In this document: positions 15,650 to 25,889 of the stretch, in pieces
Layout of the letters: each line of letters opens with the position of its first letter
Position numbering within the stretch: position 1 is the first letter of the stretch
Source: Streptomyces roseofulvus
GTDB lineage: Bacteria > Actinomycetota > Actinomycetes > Streptomycetales > Streptomycetaceae
Assembly (NCBI RefSeq): GCF_039534915.1
Contig: NZ_BAAAWE010000001.1
Location: forward strand, 6,944,001 to 7,008,000
Reading direction: 5' to 3'
Length of the DNA: 64,000 bases
The notes under the pieces: model-generated
The model's input: only the letters and a program-made list of their open reading frames with translations
What the model was told of the DNA's origin: nothing
The model's database searches: none
Made by a program: the position numbers and the translations under genes

Positions 15650-16126
15650 ATGAGCGTTCCCGAGGTCATCCCCGTTGCGTACGAGCCCGACTACCGCACG
15701 CCCACCATCGGCCGGTGGGACGGCGGCCAGTTCCTCGCGTCGGTCACCGCCGCGTTCCCGGAGGGGTTGCGGACGGGCGACGACGGGAAGCGGCACAAGC
15801 GGTGGTACGCGGTCCTCCACCGGTTCGACGCTGCCGGCCGGCACCTGGAGTCGCGGATCGAGTCCACGGGTACGACGGCGGACGGGGAGCGGCGGGCGGT
15901 GGAGGCCGCGCGGGAGCTCCTCGGCACCTGGCTGGACGCCCTGCCGGGGCGGCGGTACGAGTCCGTCGCCGTCGCCCCGTTCGCCGTGCGGTGCGAGGGG
16001 GCCCTGTTCGGCCTGGTCGTGGAGGGCCACAGCGAGGACGAGGACGACGAGGAGGGGAACTGGGTCGAGCTCTACCCCGACGGCCTCGGGTTCTCCGCGC
16101 CCTGGGACGGCACGTACGACACCTGA
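15650..16126 (+). CDS. Uncharacterised small protein
   Basis: This is a 158-residue soluble protein, MSVPEVIPVAYEPDYRTPTIGRW, with a central RWYAVLHRFDAAGRHLESRIES segment and an acidic C-terminal loop (GHSEDEDDEEGNWVELYPDGLGF). No signal or membrane segment is present. A TACGGT box ends 6 bases before the ATG (15638-15643), suggesting leaderless transcription. It resembles small conserved Streptomyces hypothetical proteins but no function is known. It converges on the LysR gene. Confidence 0.6.
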   Translation: MSVPEVIPVAYEPDYRTPTIGRWDGGQFLASVTAAFPEGLRTGDDGKRHKRWYAVLHRFDAAGRHLESRIESTGTTADGERRAVEAARELLGTWLDALPGRRYESVAVAPFAVRCEGALFGLVVEGHSEDEDDEEGNWVELYPDGLGFSAPWDGTYDT

Positions 16127-16133
16127 CCGGCGC

Positions 16134-17066
16134 TCAGGGCGCCGCGCCCGCCGCCGTCCGTCCCGCGCTGCGCGCCAGCGCCTCCGCGTGGGCGTCGCGG
16201 GCGTGGGACAGGACCGCGGCGGCGCGCCCGGCCGCGCGGCCCTCCGGGTGCCAGCCGAGGAGGTGGCGCCAGAGCAGCGGGGCGCCGGTCAGGGGACGCG
16301 TCACGATGCCGGGGGTGGCGGGGAAGGTGGCCCGGCACAGGCCCACCGCGCGGCCCACCTGGACGAGGTGGACGCAGGAGGCGGTGTCCGTCTCGTACAC
16401 CCGGGCCGGGGTGAAGCCCGCCCGGACGCACGCGGCGGCGAAGCAGTCGCCGAAGCAGCCGTCGCCGGGCACGTCCGTCCACCCCTCGGCGGCGAGTTCG
16501 GCCAGCGCCACCTGCGGGCGGGCGGCGAGCGGGTGCTCCGTCGCGAGCATCACGTACACCGGGTCGCGGGCCACCTCCGTCCAGGCGAGCCGGCCCGCCT
16601 CCGGAGGGGAGCTCTCGCCGCAGACGCCCACGAGCGCGAAGTCGAGCCGCCCGGCGACGACTCCGCGGGCCACCTCCCGCTCCGACCAGGAGGTGTACGT
16701 CGTCACCTCGGCGTCCGGCTCGGCCCGGGCCAGCCGGTCCACGAGCCCGCCGAGCAGCGGGCCGTGGGTCCCGCCGAGCCGGTGCCCGGCGGCGCCGTCC
16801 CGGGCGAACCGGACGGCCTCCTCCTGGAGTCCGCTGACGGCGGGCAGCACCACCCGGGCCCGGTCGAGCACCAGATCGCCCAGCGCGGTGGCCCGCACCC
16901 CGTCCCGGCCGCGCGTGAACAGGGCCCCGCCCAGGGTCCGTTCGATCCGCTTCAGCTGGGCGCTGAGGGCGGGCTGGGCCAGTCCGAGGGCGGTGGCCGC
17001 GCGGGTGAGGCTGCCGGCCTCGGCGATGGCCCGGACCGTCTTCAGATGCCGCAACTCCAAGTCCAT
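16134..17066 (-). CDS. LysR-family transcriptional regulator
   Basis: The 310-residue regulator begins MDLELRHLKTVRAIAEAGSL and has the HTH ATALGLAQPALSAQLKRIE, followed by a complete periplasmic-binding-protein-like effector domain (about 90-295, with RLDFALVGVCGESSPP and LAELAAEGWTDVPGD). It has no divergent partner: the gene upstream on the same strand begins over 1 kb away and ends 50 bp before this start, so it may be co-transcribed with the acetyl-esterase gene. The target is unknown. Confidence 0.88.
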   Translation of the reverse strand: MDLELRHLKTVRAIAEAGSLTRAATALGLAQPALSAQLKRIERTLGGALFTRGRDGVRATALGDLVLDRARVVLPAVSGLQEEAVRFARDGAAGHRLGGTHGPLLGGLVDRLARAEPDAEVTTYTSWSEREVARGVVAGRLDFALVGVCGESSPPEAGRLAWTEVARDPVYVMLATEHPLAARPQVALAELAAEGWTDVPGDGCFGDCFAAACVRAGFTPARVYETDTASCVHLVQVGRAVGLCRATFPATPGIVTRPLTGAPLLWRHLLGWHPEGRAAGRAAAVLSHARDAHAEALARSAGRTAAGAAP

Positions 17067-17115
17067 GCGCCCAGCTTGACGCCCCCGCCCTGACAGGTCC
17101 AGACCAAGGGTGCGG

Positions 17116-18090
17116 CTATCGCGCGCGCAGCCGCTCCGGCAGCCAGGCCAGCTGCGCCGCCTGCTGGAACGCCTCGCCGCCCTCGTGGTCGTTGAAGTCG
17201 TAGACCTCGATCGCCTTGTCCTCGTGCGCGTACGCGTTGAACGCGGCGAACACCGTCGACGGCGGGCAGGTCTGGTCCTCCAGCGCGGTCGAGAACAGCG
17301 CCGGGGCGTTCGCCCGGGCCGCGAAGTGCACCCCGTCGAAGTAGGCGAGGGTCCGGCGCACCTGCTCCACCCGGCCCCGGTGCGTCTTCAGATAGTTGCC
17401 GATCTCCCGGTACGGCGTCCGGTCCGTGACGGTCGTCGCGCGCGGGAAGTCGCACAGGAACGGCACGTCCGGCGCCACCGCCGCCAGGTCCCGGACCAGA
17501 CCGGAGACGGCGACGGTGATGCCGCCGCCCTGGCTGATCCCGGTGACCGCGGTGCGGGCCGCGTCCGCCAGCGGGTGCGACCGGGCCGCCTCCACCGCGC
17601 GCACGGCGTCCGTGTACAGCCGCCGGTAGTAGTACGTCTCCGGGGCCTCCACGCCGCGCGTCATGAACCCCGGGAAGGCGGGCGCGCTGCCCACCGGGTC
17701 CGCGGTGTCGCCCGGCGCCCAGCCGCTGCCCTGACCGCGGGTGTCCATCACGAAGTGCGCGAACCCGGCGGACGCCCACAGCAGGTGGCTGTGCGCCAGG
17801 CCGCGCCCGCCGCCGTACCCCAGGAACTCCACGACGACCGGGACCGGTTCGGTGATCCCCGCCGGGACGACGAACCAGCCCTTCACCGGCTGCCCGCCGA
17901 AACCGGCGAAGGTGACGTCGTACGTCTCCACCGTCGCGAGCCCCGTCGCCACCCGCTCGAAGCGCGCGTCAAGGTCGTGCTCCCGCGCCTCGCCGAGCGT
18001 CTTCGCCCAGAACGCGTCGAAGTCCCCGGGTTCCTCGGACGCGCTGCGGTACTCGCGGAGCCGGTCGAGGGGCAGGTCGAAGAGGGTCAT
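17116..18090 (-). CDS. Acetyl xylan esterase / cephalosporin-C deacetylase family (AXE1) hydrolase
   Basis: The 324-residue enzyme begins [17 protein letters not shown], as in CE7 family esterases. Ser186 sits in GISQGGG, Asp272 in [10 protein letters not shown] and His302 in FNDHEGGE; the CE7 RGQ motif (DTRGQGSG, 116-123) is present. CE7 enzymes remove acetyl groups from xylooligosaccharides and acetylated sugars in the cytoplasm. The ATG at 18090 was chosen because homology begins there; an in-frame start 30 codons upstream is unlike the family. The lysR-type gene follows 50 bp downstream. Confidence 0.88.
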   Translation of the reverse strand: MTLFDLPLDRLREYRSASEEPGDFDAFWAKTLGEAREHDLDARFERVATGLATVETYDVTFAGFGGQPVKGWFVVPAGITEPVPVVVEFLGYGGGRGLAHSHLLWASAGFAHFVMDTRGQGSGWAPGDTADPVGSAPAFPGFMTRGVEAPETYYYRRLYTDAVRAVEAARSHPLADAARTAVTGISQGGGITVAVSGLVRDLAAVAPDVPFLCDFPRATTVTDRTPYREIGNYLKTHRGRVEQVRRTLAYFDGVHFAARANAPALFSTALEDQTCPPSTVFAAFNAYAHEDKAIEVYDFNDHEGGEAFQQAAQLAWLPERLRAR

Positions 18091-18203
18091 GCGCACCGCC
18101 TGGTCAGGTCGTTCGTTCGAAATACCGACCGGTGGTCGTCCGGCCGTGCCCACCCTAGCCCGCGCCGCCGCAATATTCATGTATGTGAACGCCCGTCAGG
18201 TGC

Positions 18204-18785
18204 TCAGCCCCGCACGGCCGCACCCGCCCCCCGCGGCACCTCCGCCTCCAGCACCTCCCGCAGCAGCTCCGCCGCCCCCGGCGTCAGCGTCCGCACCGTC
18301 AGCCACGACCCGTCCGGGAAGCCGATGTCCACCCGCCGCCGCAGCGCCCGGAGCCGCGGCGTCCCGCGCACCCCGGCATGGACCCGGCCGAACTCCTCGC
18401 CCACGTCCACCCACTTGGCACGCACCGCCACGACACCCTCGTCCGTCACCCGGACATAGCAGTTCGCCTCGTCGGCGCGGACCCCCTCCCGCGTCCAGTA
18501 CGCGCCGTGCACCGCGAGCAGCAGCCGCCCCGCGTCGCTCTCCCAGCCGCCCCGCATGCCCGGCCCGGCCCACAGGCGCACCAGCAGCCACCACGCCTTC
18601 CGCGCCGGTTCCAGCAGAGCCCAGGCCGCCTCGACGGGACCATCGGGCAACGCGACCACGAAGCGGACCAGGAAGGAGTCCCGCAGCGCGCGCCACCGCG
18701 TCCGCCGCTCCAGCGGCGGCAGCAGCCGCACCGGCGGCCGTCGTCCGTACCTCGGCAGCCCCACCGCGAACTGCGTCGCGCCCAT
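18204..18785 (-). CDS. Uncharacterised protein
   Basis: This 193-residue basic protein starts [28 protein letters not shown] and is rich in Arg, Trp and Leu, with no signal peptide or clear membrane helix. A central [22 protein letters not shown] segment looks like paired beta strands. The start has a good GGAGGGACGAC leader. It lies between the esterase and the divergent pntA. No family was recognised. Confidence 0.55.
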   Translation of the reverse strand: MGATQFAVGLPRYGRRPPVRLLPPLERRTRWRALRDSFLVRFVVALPDGPVEAAWALLEPARKAWWLLVRLWAGPGMRGGWESDAGRLLLAVHGAYWTREGVRADEANCYVRVTDEGVVAVRAKWVDVGEEFGRVHAGVRGTPRLRALRRRVDIGFPDGSWLTVRTLTPGAAELLREVLEAEVPRGAGAAVRG

Positions 18786-18895
18786 GTCGTCCCTCCCCGA
18801 AGGAGACCAGCATACGGACGCGCCGCGCGAGCCTTCTTCACGGAGCGACCCGGGGACGCCAAGGTGGGGGCGACAGCGGCGAACGGAGGGGTGCG

Positions 18896-20422
18896 GTGAT
18901 TGTCGGAGTCCTCAGGGAGGAACGGGACGGGGAGCGGCGCGTGGCGGCGACGCCCGCCACGGTGGAGAAGCTCCGCGGGCTCGGGTACGAGGTCGTCGTC
19001 GACCCCGGCGCGGGCGCGGCGGCCGGCTTCCCGGACGCCGCGTACGAGGCTGCCGGGGCGCGGACCGGCGAGGCCACGGCGGCGGACGTGGTCCTCGGGG
19101 TCGACGCGCCCGGGCCGGAACGGCTCGACCGGATGCGTCCCGGGGCCACCGTCATCGCGCTGTTCGCCCCGGCCGCCGACCCGGCCGTGGTCGAGGAGCT
19201 GGGCCGACGGCCCCTCACCGTCCTGTCCATGGACGCGGTGCCGCGCATCAGCCGGGCCCAGTCGATGGACGTGCTGTCGTCGATGGCGAACATCGCCGGC
19301 TACCGGGCCGTGGTCGAGGCTGCCCACGAGTTCGGGCGCTTCTTCACCGGCCAGGTGACCGCCGCGGGCAAGGTGCCGCCGGCGCGGGTCCTCGTCGCCG
19401 GCGCGGGCGTCGCCGGCCTCGCCGCGATCGGCACCGCCGGCTCGCTCGGCGCCGTCGTCCGCGCCACCGACCCGCGCCCCGAGGTCGCCGACCAGGTCCG
19501 CTCGCTGGGCGGCGAGTACCTCGCCATCGAGTCCCCGGAGACGGAGGTCTCGAAGACGGGCTACGCCAAGGAGATGGGAGACGACTACAAGGCGCGCGAG
19601 GCCGCCCTCTACGCCGCGGAGTGCCGCGAGGCCGACATCGTCATCACCACCGCCCTCATCCCCGGCCGCCCCGCGCCCCGGCTGATCACCGCGGAGATGG
19701 TCGCGACGATGAGGCCCGGCTCCGTCATCGTCGACATGGCCGCCGCCAACGGCGGCAACGTCGCCGGCACCGTGCCGGGGGAGCGGACCGTCACCGCGAA
19801 CGGCGTCGTCATCCTCGGCTACACCGACCTGGCCGGCCGCCTCCCCGCCCAGGCGTCCCAGCTGTACGGCACCAACCTCCTCAACCTCCTCACGCTCCTG
19901 ACGCCCGGCAAGGACGGCGTCCTCGTCCTCGACGACGACGACCCCGTGCAGCGCTCGATCACGGTCGTGCGCGACGGAGAGATCCGCTGGCCGCCCCCGC
20001 CGGTCGAGGTCTCGGCCGCGCCCGCCCCGACCGGTGCCACCGCCGCGCCCCCCGTCTCGCCGGTGAAGGAGCCGATGACGCCGAGGCGCCGCTTCACCGG
20101 TGTCGCCCTCGGCGCCCTCGCGCTCTTCCTCGCCGTCGGCTTCGCCCCGGCCGCGCTCCTGCCCCACGTCACCGTCTTCGTGCTCGCGATCGTCATCGGC
20201 TACTACGTCATCGGTCACGTGCACCACGCCCTGCACACCCCGCTGATGTCGGTGACCAACGCGATCTCCGGGATCATCGTCGTCGGCGCCCTGCTCCAGA
20301 TCGGCCACGGCGGCACCCTCGTCACCGTGCTGTCGGCCGCCGCCATCCTGCTGGCGAGCATCAACGTCTTCGGCGGCTTCGCGGTGACCCGCCGCATGCT
20401 CGGAATGTTCAACAGGAGCTGA
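18896..20422 (+). CDS. pntA: NAD(P) transhydrogenase subunit alpha
   Basis: The 508-residue subunit starts at GTG 18896 behind ACGGAGGGG. The N-terminal AlaDH/PNT domain begins [20 protein letters not shown]; the NAD-binding Rossmann motif is [14 protein letters not shown]; the [15 protein letters not shown] and [13 protein letters not shown] motifs follow. After a Pro/Ala linker (about 385-405) come about three or four transmembrane helices ([14 protein letters not shown] onwards, [16 protein letters not shown]), so alpha1 and alpha2 are fused as in E. coli PntA. With PntB it couples proton entry to NADPH formation. pntB begins two bases after the stop. Confidence 0.95.
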   Translation: MIVGVLREERDGERRVAATPATVEKLRGLGYEVVVDPGAGAAAGFPDAAYEAAGARTGEATAADVVLGVDAPGPERLDRMRPGATVIALFAPAADPAVVEELGRRPLTVLSMDAVPRISRAQSMDVLSSMANIAGYRAVVEAAHEFGRFFTGQVTAAGKVPPARVLVAGAGVAGLAAIGTAGSLGAVVRATDPRPEVADQVRSLGGEYLAIESPETEVSKTGYAKEMGDDYKAREAALYAAECREADIVITTALIPGRPAPRLITAEMVATMRPGSVIVDMAAANGGNVAGTVPGERTVTANGVVILGYTDLAGRLPAQASQLYGTNLLNLLTLLTPGKDGVLVLDDDDPVQRSITVVRDGEIRWPPPPVEVSAAPAPTGATAAPPVSPVKEPMTPRRRFTGVALGALALFLAVGFAPAALLPHVTVFVLAIVIGYYVIGHVHHALHTPLMSVTNAISGIIVVGALLQIGHGGTLVTVLSAAAILLASINVFGGFAVTRRMLGMFNRS

Positions 20423-20423
20423 C

Positions 20424-21842
20424 ATGTCCGCCACCCACGCCGCACAGGCGGCCTACCTCGTCGCCGCCCTGCTGTTCATCCTCGCCCTCGCCGGACTCTC
20501 GAAGCACGAGTCGGCCCGGCTCGGCAACGCCTTCGGCATGCTCGGCATGGGCGTCGCCCTCGCCGCCACCGTCGTCCTCGCCGCCGACCGCGGCATCGCC
20601 GCCGGAGCCGCCGGCCTGCTCGCCGTCGCGATGCTGGCCGGCGCGCTCATCGGGCTGTGGCGCGCCCGGGGCGTCGAGATGACGGGCATGCCCGAACTGA
20701 TCGCGCTGCTCCACTCCTTCGTCGGTCTCGCCGCCGTCCTCGTCGGCTGGAACGGCTACCTGGAGGTGGAGCACCACCCCGACGGCTCCGAGGCCGCCGC
20801 CCTGGACGCGCTCGGCACCCTCGGCATCCACCACGCCGAGGTCCTGATCGGCGTCTTCATCGGCGCGGTCACCTTCACCGGCTCGGTCGTCGCCTACCTG
20901 AAGCTCGCCGCCCGGATCGCCTCCCGCCCGCTGACGCTCCCCGGCAAGAACGCCCTCAACCTCGGCGCGCTCGCCGTCCTCGTCGCCCTGACCGTCCGCT
21001 TCACCGTCGCGCCCGCGCTGTGGCTGCTCGTCGCGGCGACGGTCCTGGCGCTCGCCCTCGGCTGGCACCTGGTGGCCTCCATCGGCGGCGGCGACATGCC
21101 CGTCGTCGTCTCCATGCTGAACAGCTACTCCGGCTGGGCGGCGGCCGCCTCCGGCTTCCTCCTGGGCAACGACCTGCTGATCGTCACCGGCGCCCTCGTC
21201 GGCTCCTCCGGTGCCTACCTCTCGTACATCATGTGCCGGGCGATGAACCGCTCCTTCCTCGCCGTCATCTCCGGCGGCTTCGGCATCGAGGCCCCGCCCG
21301 GCTCCGAGACCGACCACGGCGAGCACCAGGAGATCACCGCCCAGGCCGCCGCCGAACTCCTCGGCGCCGCCCGCTCGGTGATCATCACTCCCGGCTACGG
21401 CATGGCCGTAGCCCAGGCCCAGTACCCGGTCGCCGAACTCACCGAGAAGCTCCGGGCCAGGGGCGTCGACGTCCGCTTCGGCATCCACCCGGTCGCCGGC
21501 CGGCTGCCCGGCCACATGAACGTCCTGCTGGCCGAGGCCAACGTGCCGTACGACATCGTCCTCGAAATGGACGAGATCAACCCCGACTTCGGCGACACCG
21601 ACGTCGTCCTCGTCATCGGCGCCAACGACACCGTCAACCCGGCCGGCGCCGAGGATCCGTCGAGTCCCCTCGCCGGCATGCCGGTCCTCACCGTGTGGGA
21701 GGCCGACCGGGTCATCGTCTTCAAACGCTCGATGGCCTCCGGCTACGCGGGCGTCCAGAACCCGCTGTTCTTCCGCGAGAACACCGCGATGCTCTTCGGC
21801 GACGCCAAGGAGCGCGTGGAGGACATCGTCAGCGCCCTGTGA
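20424..21842 (+). CDS. pntB: NAD(P) transhydrogenase subunit beta
   Basis: The 472-residue subunit starts 2 bp after pntA with AGGAG in the pntA 3' end. The N-terminal half has about eight to nine membrane helices, including [19 protein letters not shown] and [23 protein letters not shown]. The C-terminal NADP(H) domain has [25 protein letters not shown] and the conserved [17 protein letters not shown]. Length equals E. coli PntB. The pair supplies NADPH in the membrane. Confidence 0.95.
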   Translation: MSATHAAQAAYLVAALLFILALAGLSKHESARLGNAFGMLGMGVALAATVVLAADRGIAAGAAGLLAVAMLAGALIGLWRARGVEMTGMPELIALLHSFVGLAAVLVGWNGYLEVEHHPDGSEAAALDALGTLGIHHAEVLIGVFIGAVTFTGSVVAYLKLAARIASRPLTLPGKNALNLGALAVLVALTVRFTVAPALWLLVAATVLALALGWHLVASIGGGDMPVVVSMLNSYSGWAAAASGFLLGNDLLIVTGALVGSSGAYLSYIMCRAMNRSFLAVISGGFGIEAPPGSETDHGEHQEITAQAAAELLGAARSVIITPGYGMAVAQAQYPVAELTEKLRARGVDVRFGIHPVAGRLPGHMNVLLAEANVPYDIVLEMDEINPDFGDTDVVLVIGANDTVNPAGAEDPSSPLAGMPVLTVWEADRVIVFKRSMASGYAGVQNPLFFRENTAMLFGDAKERVEDIVSAL

Positions 21843-21866
21843 CCGGCTCCGCCCGGCAGACCGCAG

Positions 21867-23198
21867 TCAGTCGGTCCGGCGCAGGGCCGGCGGGGTCCAG
21901 TCGCCGGTGAGGGCGGCCTCCCGGGGCCAGTACAGGCGCAGGAAGACGTTGAAGCCGCCCGCGGGGGCCGGGAGCCAGTTGCTCTCGCGGTCGGGTCCGG
22001 GATGCTCGTGCTGGACGTAGATGTCCAGGGAGCCGTCAGGGTTGGTCCGCATGTCGCTGCGGTCGCCGATCGCGTACCGGTCCAGCGGGTTGTCGGCGAA
22101 GAACTGGCGCTCGTTCATCATCGTGAGGGACCAGAAGCCGTCGACCGGCGGGGTCTGTCCGGCGTCGAAGTGCAGGACGTAGGTGTGGGAGCCGTCGAGG
22201 GGCCGGCCGTCGGAGTCGGTGGTGGCGTGCGGGTACAGGGCGTCGGCGTCGAGGTTGGCCCCGTACCCGTACCGGGTGATGACCGCCCGCTTGGCGTAGT
22301 CGGTTCCGTAGTCCCCCAGACCGCGGTGCACGGCCCACCCGTCGGCCTTCGAGGACTCGGCCCGGGCGAACAGCTCGCGCAGTGTCTCGGGGCCGCGCCG
22401 GGCGCCCGCGTCGAGGACGGCGAGCTCCTCGGCGGACAGGTCGTCCGGGCTCGCGCCGGGAGCGACGCCCAGCGCGGCCAGACGGCCGAGGAACGGGGCG
22501 TCGGCGGGGTCGGGAGGGTTGTCGACCATCATCCGGTTGAGCAGCGCGAAGTAGTCGCGGCCGCTGAGCGCGTGGACCTGGTCGACGGGAGCCGTCGTGA
22601 GGTCGACGCCGGCGGGCACGGGCACGTCGGTGGGCGGGGAGTAGTCGTCGGGATCGCCGGTCCACCGCGACAGCGGGATCAGCCGCGTGGCGTCCTGGAG
22701 CTTGTTGACGGCCGCGAAGTCCGACGGGCCGCTGGTCGCGTACCGGGCGATGATCCAGTTCACCGCCGTGGGCGACGTGAGCACGGTCAGGCCGTCGGGG
22801 ACCGCTCCGGACCAGGACGGCCCCGCGATCAGGAACGGCCCGGCGGACGGACCGTACGCGCGCCGGCCGACGACGGCGCAGACGTCGGACCAGGCGTCCA
22901 GGATCGGGACCATCCAGAAGCGGTCGCCGAAGTCGGGCAGGGTCAGCACCAGGGGCTCGTCGGACAGGTCGAGCCAGGCGCTGGTGTACAGCGTGTCGGC
23001 GTTCGGCGAGACGACCTCCGTGAAGGAGGCGTCCGGCGTGGTGCGCATGGAGCAGAACTGGTTGACCGGAGCCTTCCTGCGCGCGTCGTCCCGGGCCGGC
23101 ACGGCCGTCATCGCGTCCTTCGTCACGGCTGCCGTGACCAGCGGGTACCCGTAGAGCCACGCCTCCGTGGCCAGCTGCTCCATCGACTCGTCCGTCAT
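21867..23198 (-). CDS. DUF1254/DUF1214 domain protein
   Basis: The 443-residue protein starts at ATG 23198 behind GGGAG. The N-terminal DUF1254 part has ATEAWLYGYPLVTAA, VNQFCSMRTTPDASFTEVVSPNADTLYTSAWLDL and DRFWMVPILDAWSDV. The C-terminal DUF1214 part has SHTYVLHFDAGQTPPVDGFWSLTMMN and SLDIYVQHEHPG. The family is widespread and mostly uncharacterised. No signal peptide is seen, unlike many Gram-negative members. It is convergent with pntB, with 24 bp between the stops. Confidence 0.88.
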   Translation of the reverse strand: MTDESMEQLATEAWLYGYPLVTAAVTKDAMTAVPARDDARRKAPVNQFCSMRTTPDASFTEVVSPNADTLYTSAWLDLSDEPLVLTLPDFGDRFWMVPILDAWSDVCAVVGRRAYGPSAGPFLIAGPSWSGAVPDGLTVLTSPTAVNWIIARYATSGPSDFAAVNKLQDATRLIPLSRWTGDPDDYSPPTDVPVPAGVDLTTAPVDQVHALSGRDYFALLNRMMVDNPPDPADAPFLGRLAALGVAPGASPDDLSAEELAVLDAGARRGPETLRELFARAESSKADGWAVHRGLGDYGTDYAKRAVITRYGYGANLDADALYPHATTDSDGRPLDGSHTYVLHFDAGQTPPVDGFWSLTMMNERQFFADNPLDRYAIGDRSDMRTNPDGSLDIYVQHEHPGPDRESNWLPAPAGGFNVFLRLYWPREAALTGDWTPPALRRTD

Positions 23199-23438
23199 CC
23201 GCTGCTCCCAAGGTGTGAGGGCGATCCGCTTTCCGGCCCGACGGTAGGAGCACGGCCCGCCCGCCGCCCGGCGGGCCCGCCGAACGGGTGACGGGGGCGG
23301 CGGACGGCGCCGCGCCCCCGGGCCGTCACGAAGGTGCGTGGGCGGGGGCGCGGTGCTGGAATGGAGGACGGGAACGCGTGCGGCCGGGGCATGGCCGCCG
23401 CACGGCCGAAGGCTGAGAGCCGCCAGCGAGGAGTCGCC

Positions 23439-23900
23439 ATGAGCGTCGACGAATTCTCCGAGATGGGACCCGTGGACTACCTGGTCCTCGAGTTCCCGGG
23501 CAACCGCATGACCGGAGAAGGACTGCCCCTGTTGCTCGACCTCGTGGAGCGGCGCGTCATCCGCGTCCTCGACCTGTCCTTCGTCCGCAAGGACGAGGAC
23601 GGCACGGTCACGGCGCTGAAGGTCGCGGACCTGGACGGCGACGGGGAACTCGACCTCGCCGTCTTCGAGGGCGCCTCCTCGGGTCTGCTCGGCGAGGACG
23701 ACCTCCAGGAGGCCGCCTCCGTCCTCGAACCCGGCAACTCCGCGGGGATCCTCGTGTACGAGAACCTGTGGGCCGCGCCGCTCGCGGCCGCCCTGCGCCG
23801 CAGTGGCGCGCGCATGGTGGCCAACGGACGGATCCCGGCCGAGGACCTCCTGGCGAGTCTGGACGCCCTGGAGGCCGGGACCGCCGGATCCGACTCCTGA
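23439..23900 (+). CDS. DUF6325-type protein
   Basis: The 153-residue protein, MSVDEFSEMGPVDYLVLEFPGNRM, has GLPLLLDLVERRVIRVLDLSFVRKD and NSAGILVYENLWAAPLAAALRRSGA. These match the DUF6325 family of unknown function that commonly precedes a SHOCT protein in Streptomyces. It starts at ATG 23439 behind GAGGAG. The next gene follows 42 bp later in the same direction. Confidence 0.75.
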   Translation: MSVDEFSEMGPVDYLVLEFPGNRMTGEGLPLLLDLVERRVIRVLDLSFVRKDEDGTVTALKVADLDGDGELDLAVFEGASSGLLGEDDLQEAASVLEPGNSAGILVYENLWAAPLAAALRRSGARMVANGRIPAEDLLASLDALEAGTAGSDS

Positions 23901-23942
23901 CCCCCGCCGGCCGACAGTCACCCTGACGACAAGGAATCCGTC

Positions 23943-24245
23943 ATGCCTGGTCTCCTCCGCGGCATCGCGCGCACCGCGGTCATCTCCGGTACCGCCACCG
24001 CCGTGTCCAACCGCGTGTCCCGCCGGCAGGCGGGGCGGTGGGCGCAGCAGGACTACGACCGCGCCGCCCCGGCGCCCCAACAGGCCTACGCCGCTCCGCC
24101 GCCCGCACCCGCACCCGAGCCGCCGGCCGAGGTGTCGATGGACACCAAGATCTCCCAGCTGAAGGAGCTCGGCGAGCTCAAGGAACAAGGGGTGCTCTCC
24201 GAGGCCGAGTTCGAGGCCCAGAAGAGCCGCATCCTCGGCTCCTGA
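23943..24245 (+). CDS. SHOCT-domain small protein
   Basis: The 100-residue protein has a basic N-terminus with a weak hydrophobic stretch (MPGLLRGIARTAVISGTATAV), a Pro/Ala-rich linker and a C-terminal SHOCT module, ISQLKELGELKEQGVLSEAE followed by FEAQKSRILGS. SHOCT modules are short helical pairs thought to aid oligomerisation. It probably functions with the DUF6325 protein upstream, but the role is unknown. Confidence 0.85.
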   Translation: MPGLLRGIARTAVISGTATAVSNRVSRRQAGRWAQQDYDRAAPAPQQAYAAPPPAPAPEPPAEVSMDTKISQLKELGELKEQGVLSEAEFEAQKSRILGS

Positions 24246-24264
24246 CCCGCCCGGTCCCCGGTTC

Positions 24265-25632
24265 TCACCCCGCCGCCCGCGCCTCCTCGCGCGGGCGGCG
24301 CTTCGTGCCCGAGGGCCCGCGGGGCAGCAGCTCGGCGGTGACGAACGACGTCACCGCCGCCAGGATCACCACCGGGATCGTCTCGGCGTTCCCGAGCACC
24401 AGGACCACCAGGGCCACGCTGCTGACCGGAAGCCGCAGCGCGGCGGCCGCCGCCGCGGCCATTCCCGCGGCGACCGCGGGGATCACCCCGAAGCCGGGCA
24501 GCGGGGAGAGCAGCACACCCGCCGCCGCGCCCAGGAAGAGCACGGGGAAGACGAGGCCGCCGCGGAGGCTGCCCAGACTCAGGGCGTACGCGGCGGACTT
24601 GAACAGCAGCACGGCCAGCAGGGCGCCGACGCCCCAGGCGTGCGGATCGGCGGCGAGGGCGGCCAGTGTCGCCTGGCCCGACGAGGCGACGTCCACCGGG
24701 CTACGACCGGTGACGACGGCGTACAGGGCGGCGCAGCCTCCGGCCGCGACCGCGCAGACCACCGTGCGGACGAGCACGGACGACGCCACGAAGGCGGCGG
24801 TGAGCCGGCCCCCCGCGATCACCAGGTGCGTCAGCGCGCCGATGCCCACGGCCAGCAGGATCGACCAGACCACGTCCCCGGTGTCCAGACGCGGGGGAGC
24901 GGTGGAGAACCGGACGCTGAGATCGCCCGTCTCCAGACCGGTCCAGCGGCCGAAACCGGTGAAGACGACCGCTCCGACGCCGCTCGACAGCAGCGCGGGC
25001 AGCATCACGACGAACAGCTGCGGCCCGCCCACTCCGGCCACCTCGATCAGGAGGACGGCGGCGATGAGCGGATTGCCGAAGATGGCGGCGATGGCCGCCG
25101 CCGCGCCCGCCGCGCCCAGCAGCGCCGTGCTCTCGGGGGTGGCGGGGGCCCGGACGAGGGCCCGGAAGAGCAGGGCGAGGCCGCCGCCGAGCGCGATCAG
25201 CGGGGCCTCCGGGCCGAGGACCGCACCGAGCGGCAGGCTCGCGGCCGCCGCGATGACCACCCCGGGCAGGGCGGCGGCCGAGGCCCCGCCGGCGTGCAGT
25301 CCGAACGCCGGGACGTGACCGCCCGCGCCGGGCAGCCGGGCCGCCACCAGCCCCACGACCACGCCGGCCACGGCCAGCAGCGGCAGCGGCCACCAGGCCG
25401 GCGGCGCGTCCCAGCCGAGCGCCTCCGGCAGATCGGCCCACATCACGTGCTCCAGCTCGTGCAGGCCGACGAGGAACCAGAAGGCGGCCAGCGAGACCGG
25501 GACGCCGATGAGCGCGCTGAACACCAGGACCTTGCGGTACGCGGGCATCCGCAGCAGTTCGCGCAGCCGGTCGGCCTCCGTGGCCTCCTCCGGCTCCTCG
25601 GCGGGGGCGGGGCCGGTCTTCGGGTCCGTCAT
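24265..25632 (-). CDS. ClC-type chloride channel / ion transporter
   Basis: The 455-residue membrane protein has about ten to twelve hydrophobic helices and ClC landmarks: PLGAVLGPEAPLIALGGG (the GxExP selectivity element with the gating Glu), AAAAIAAIFGNPLIAAVLLIE, SLGSLRGGLVFPVLFLGAAAG and the late ALRLPVSSVALV. Bacterial ClC proteins are chloride channels or Cl-/H+ antiporters. The proton Glu typical of exchangers was not identified with certainty. The hydrophilic N-terminus (1-30) is acidic. It converges on the SHOCT gene. Confidence 0.85.
   Translation of the reverse strand: MTDPKTGPAPAEEPEEATEADRLRELLRMPAYRKVLVFSALIGVPVSLAAFWFLVGLHELEHVMWADLPEALGWDAPPAWWPLPLLAVAGVVVGLVAARLPGAGGHVPAFGLHAGGASAAALPGVVIAAAASLPLGAVLGPEAPLIALGGGLALLFRALVRAPATPESTALLGAAGAAAAIAAIFGNPLIAAVLLIEVAGVGGPQLFVVMLPALLSSGVGAVVFTGFGRWTGLETGDLSVRFSTAPPRLDTGDVVWSILLAVGIGALTHLVIAGGRLTAAFVASSVLVRTVVCAVAAGGCAALYAVVTGRSPVDVASSGQATLAALAADPHAWGVGALLAVLLFKSAAYALSLGSLRGGLVFPVLFLGAAAGVLLSPLPGFGVIPAVAAGMAAAAAAALRLPVSSVALVVLVLGNAETIPVVILAAVTSFVTAELLPRGPSGTKRRPREEARAAG
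24271..24300 (+). terminator. Hairpin in the 3' end of the ClC gene, placed to stop SHOCT transcription
   Basis: CGCCGCCCGCGC (24271-24282) and its exact complement (24289-24300) enclose CTCCTC. The element lies inside the last codons of the convergent ClC gene and 26 bases after the SHOCT stop. Confidence 0.45.
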
Positions 25633-25889
25633 GGGGTGCGTCCTTCCGGGGCGGGGGACGGGCCTCCGAGGCCCTGGAGGTCCGGCCGGTGGCCGAGGAC
25701 GTCATGACCACCACGCTAGGGCGATTCCCGCACCGCCGCAGGGGCGGCGCGGCGCCGCCGCCCCCGGTGACCGCCCGAAAGGACGGACCGGAGGGGGCGG
25801 CCTAAGCTGATCGGGTGCCGCCCCGTGGGCTTCGACCGCGGCGCGGTGGTGCCCCGTGGGCGGTCGACCGGGGCGGAAAGGGGTCGGCG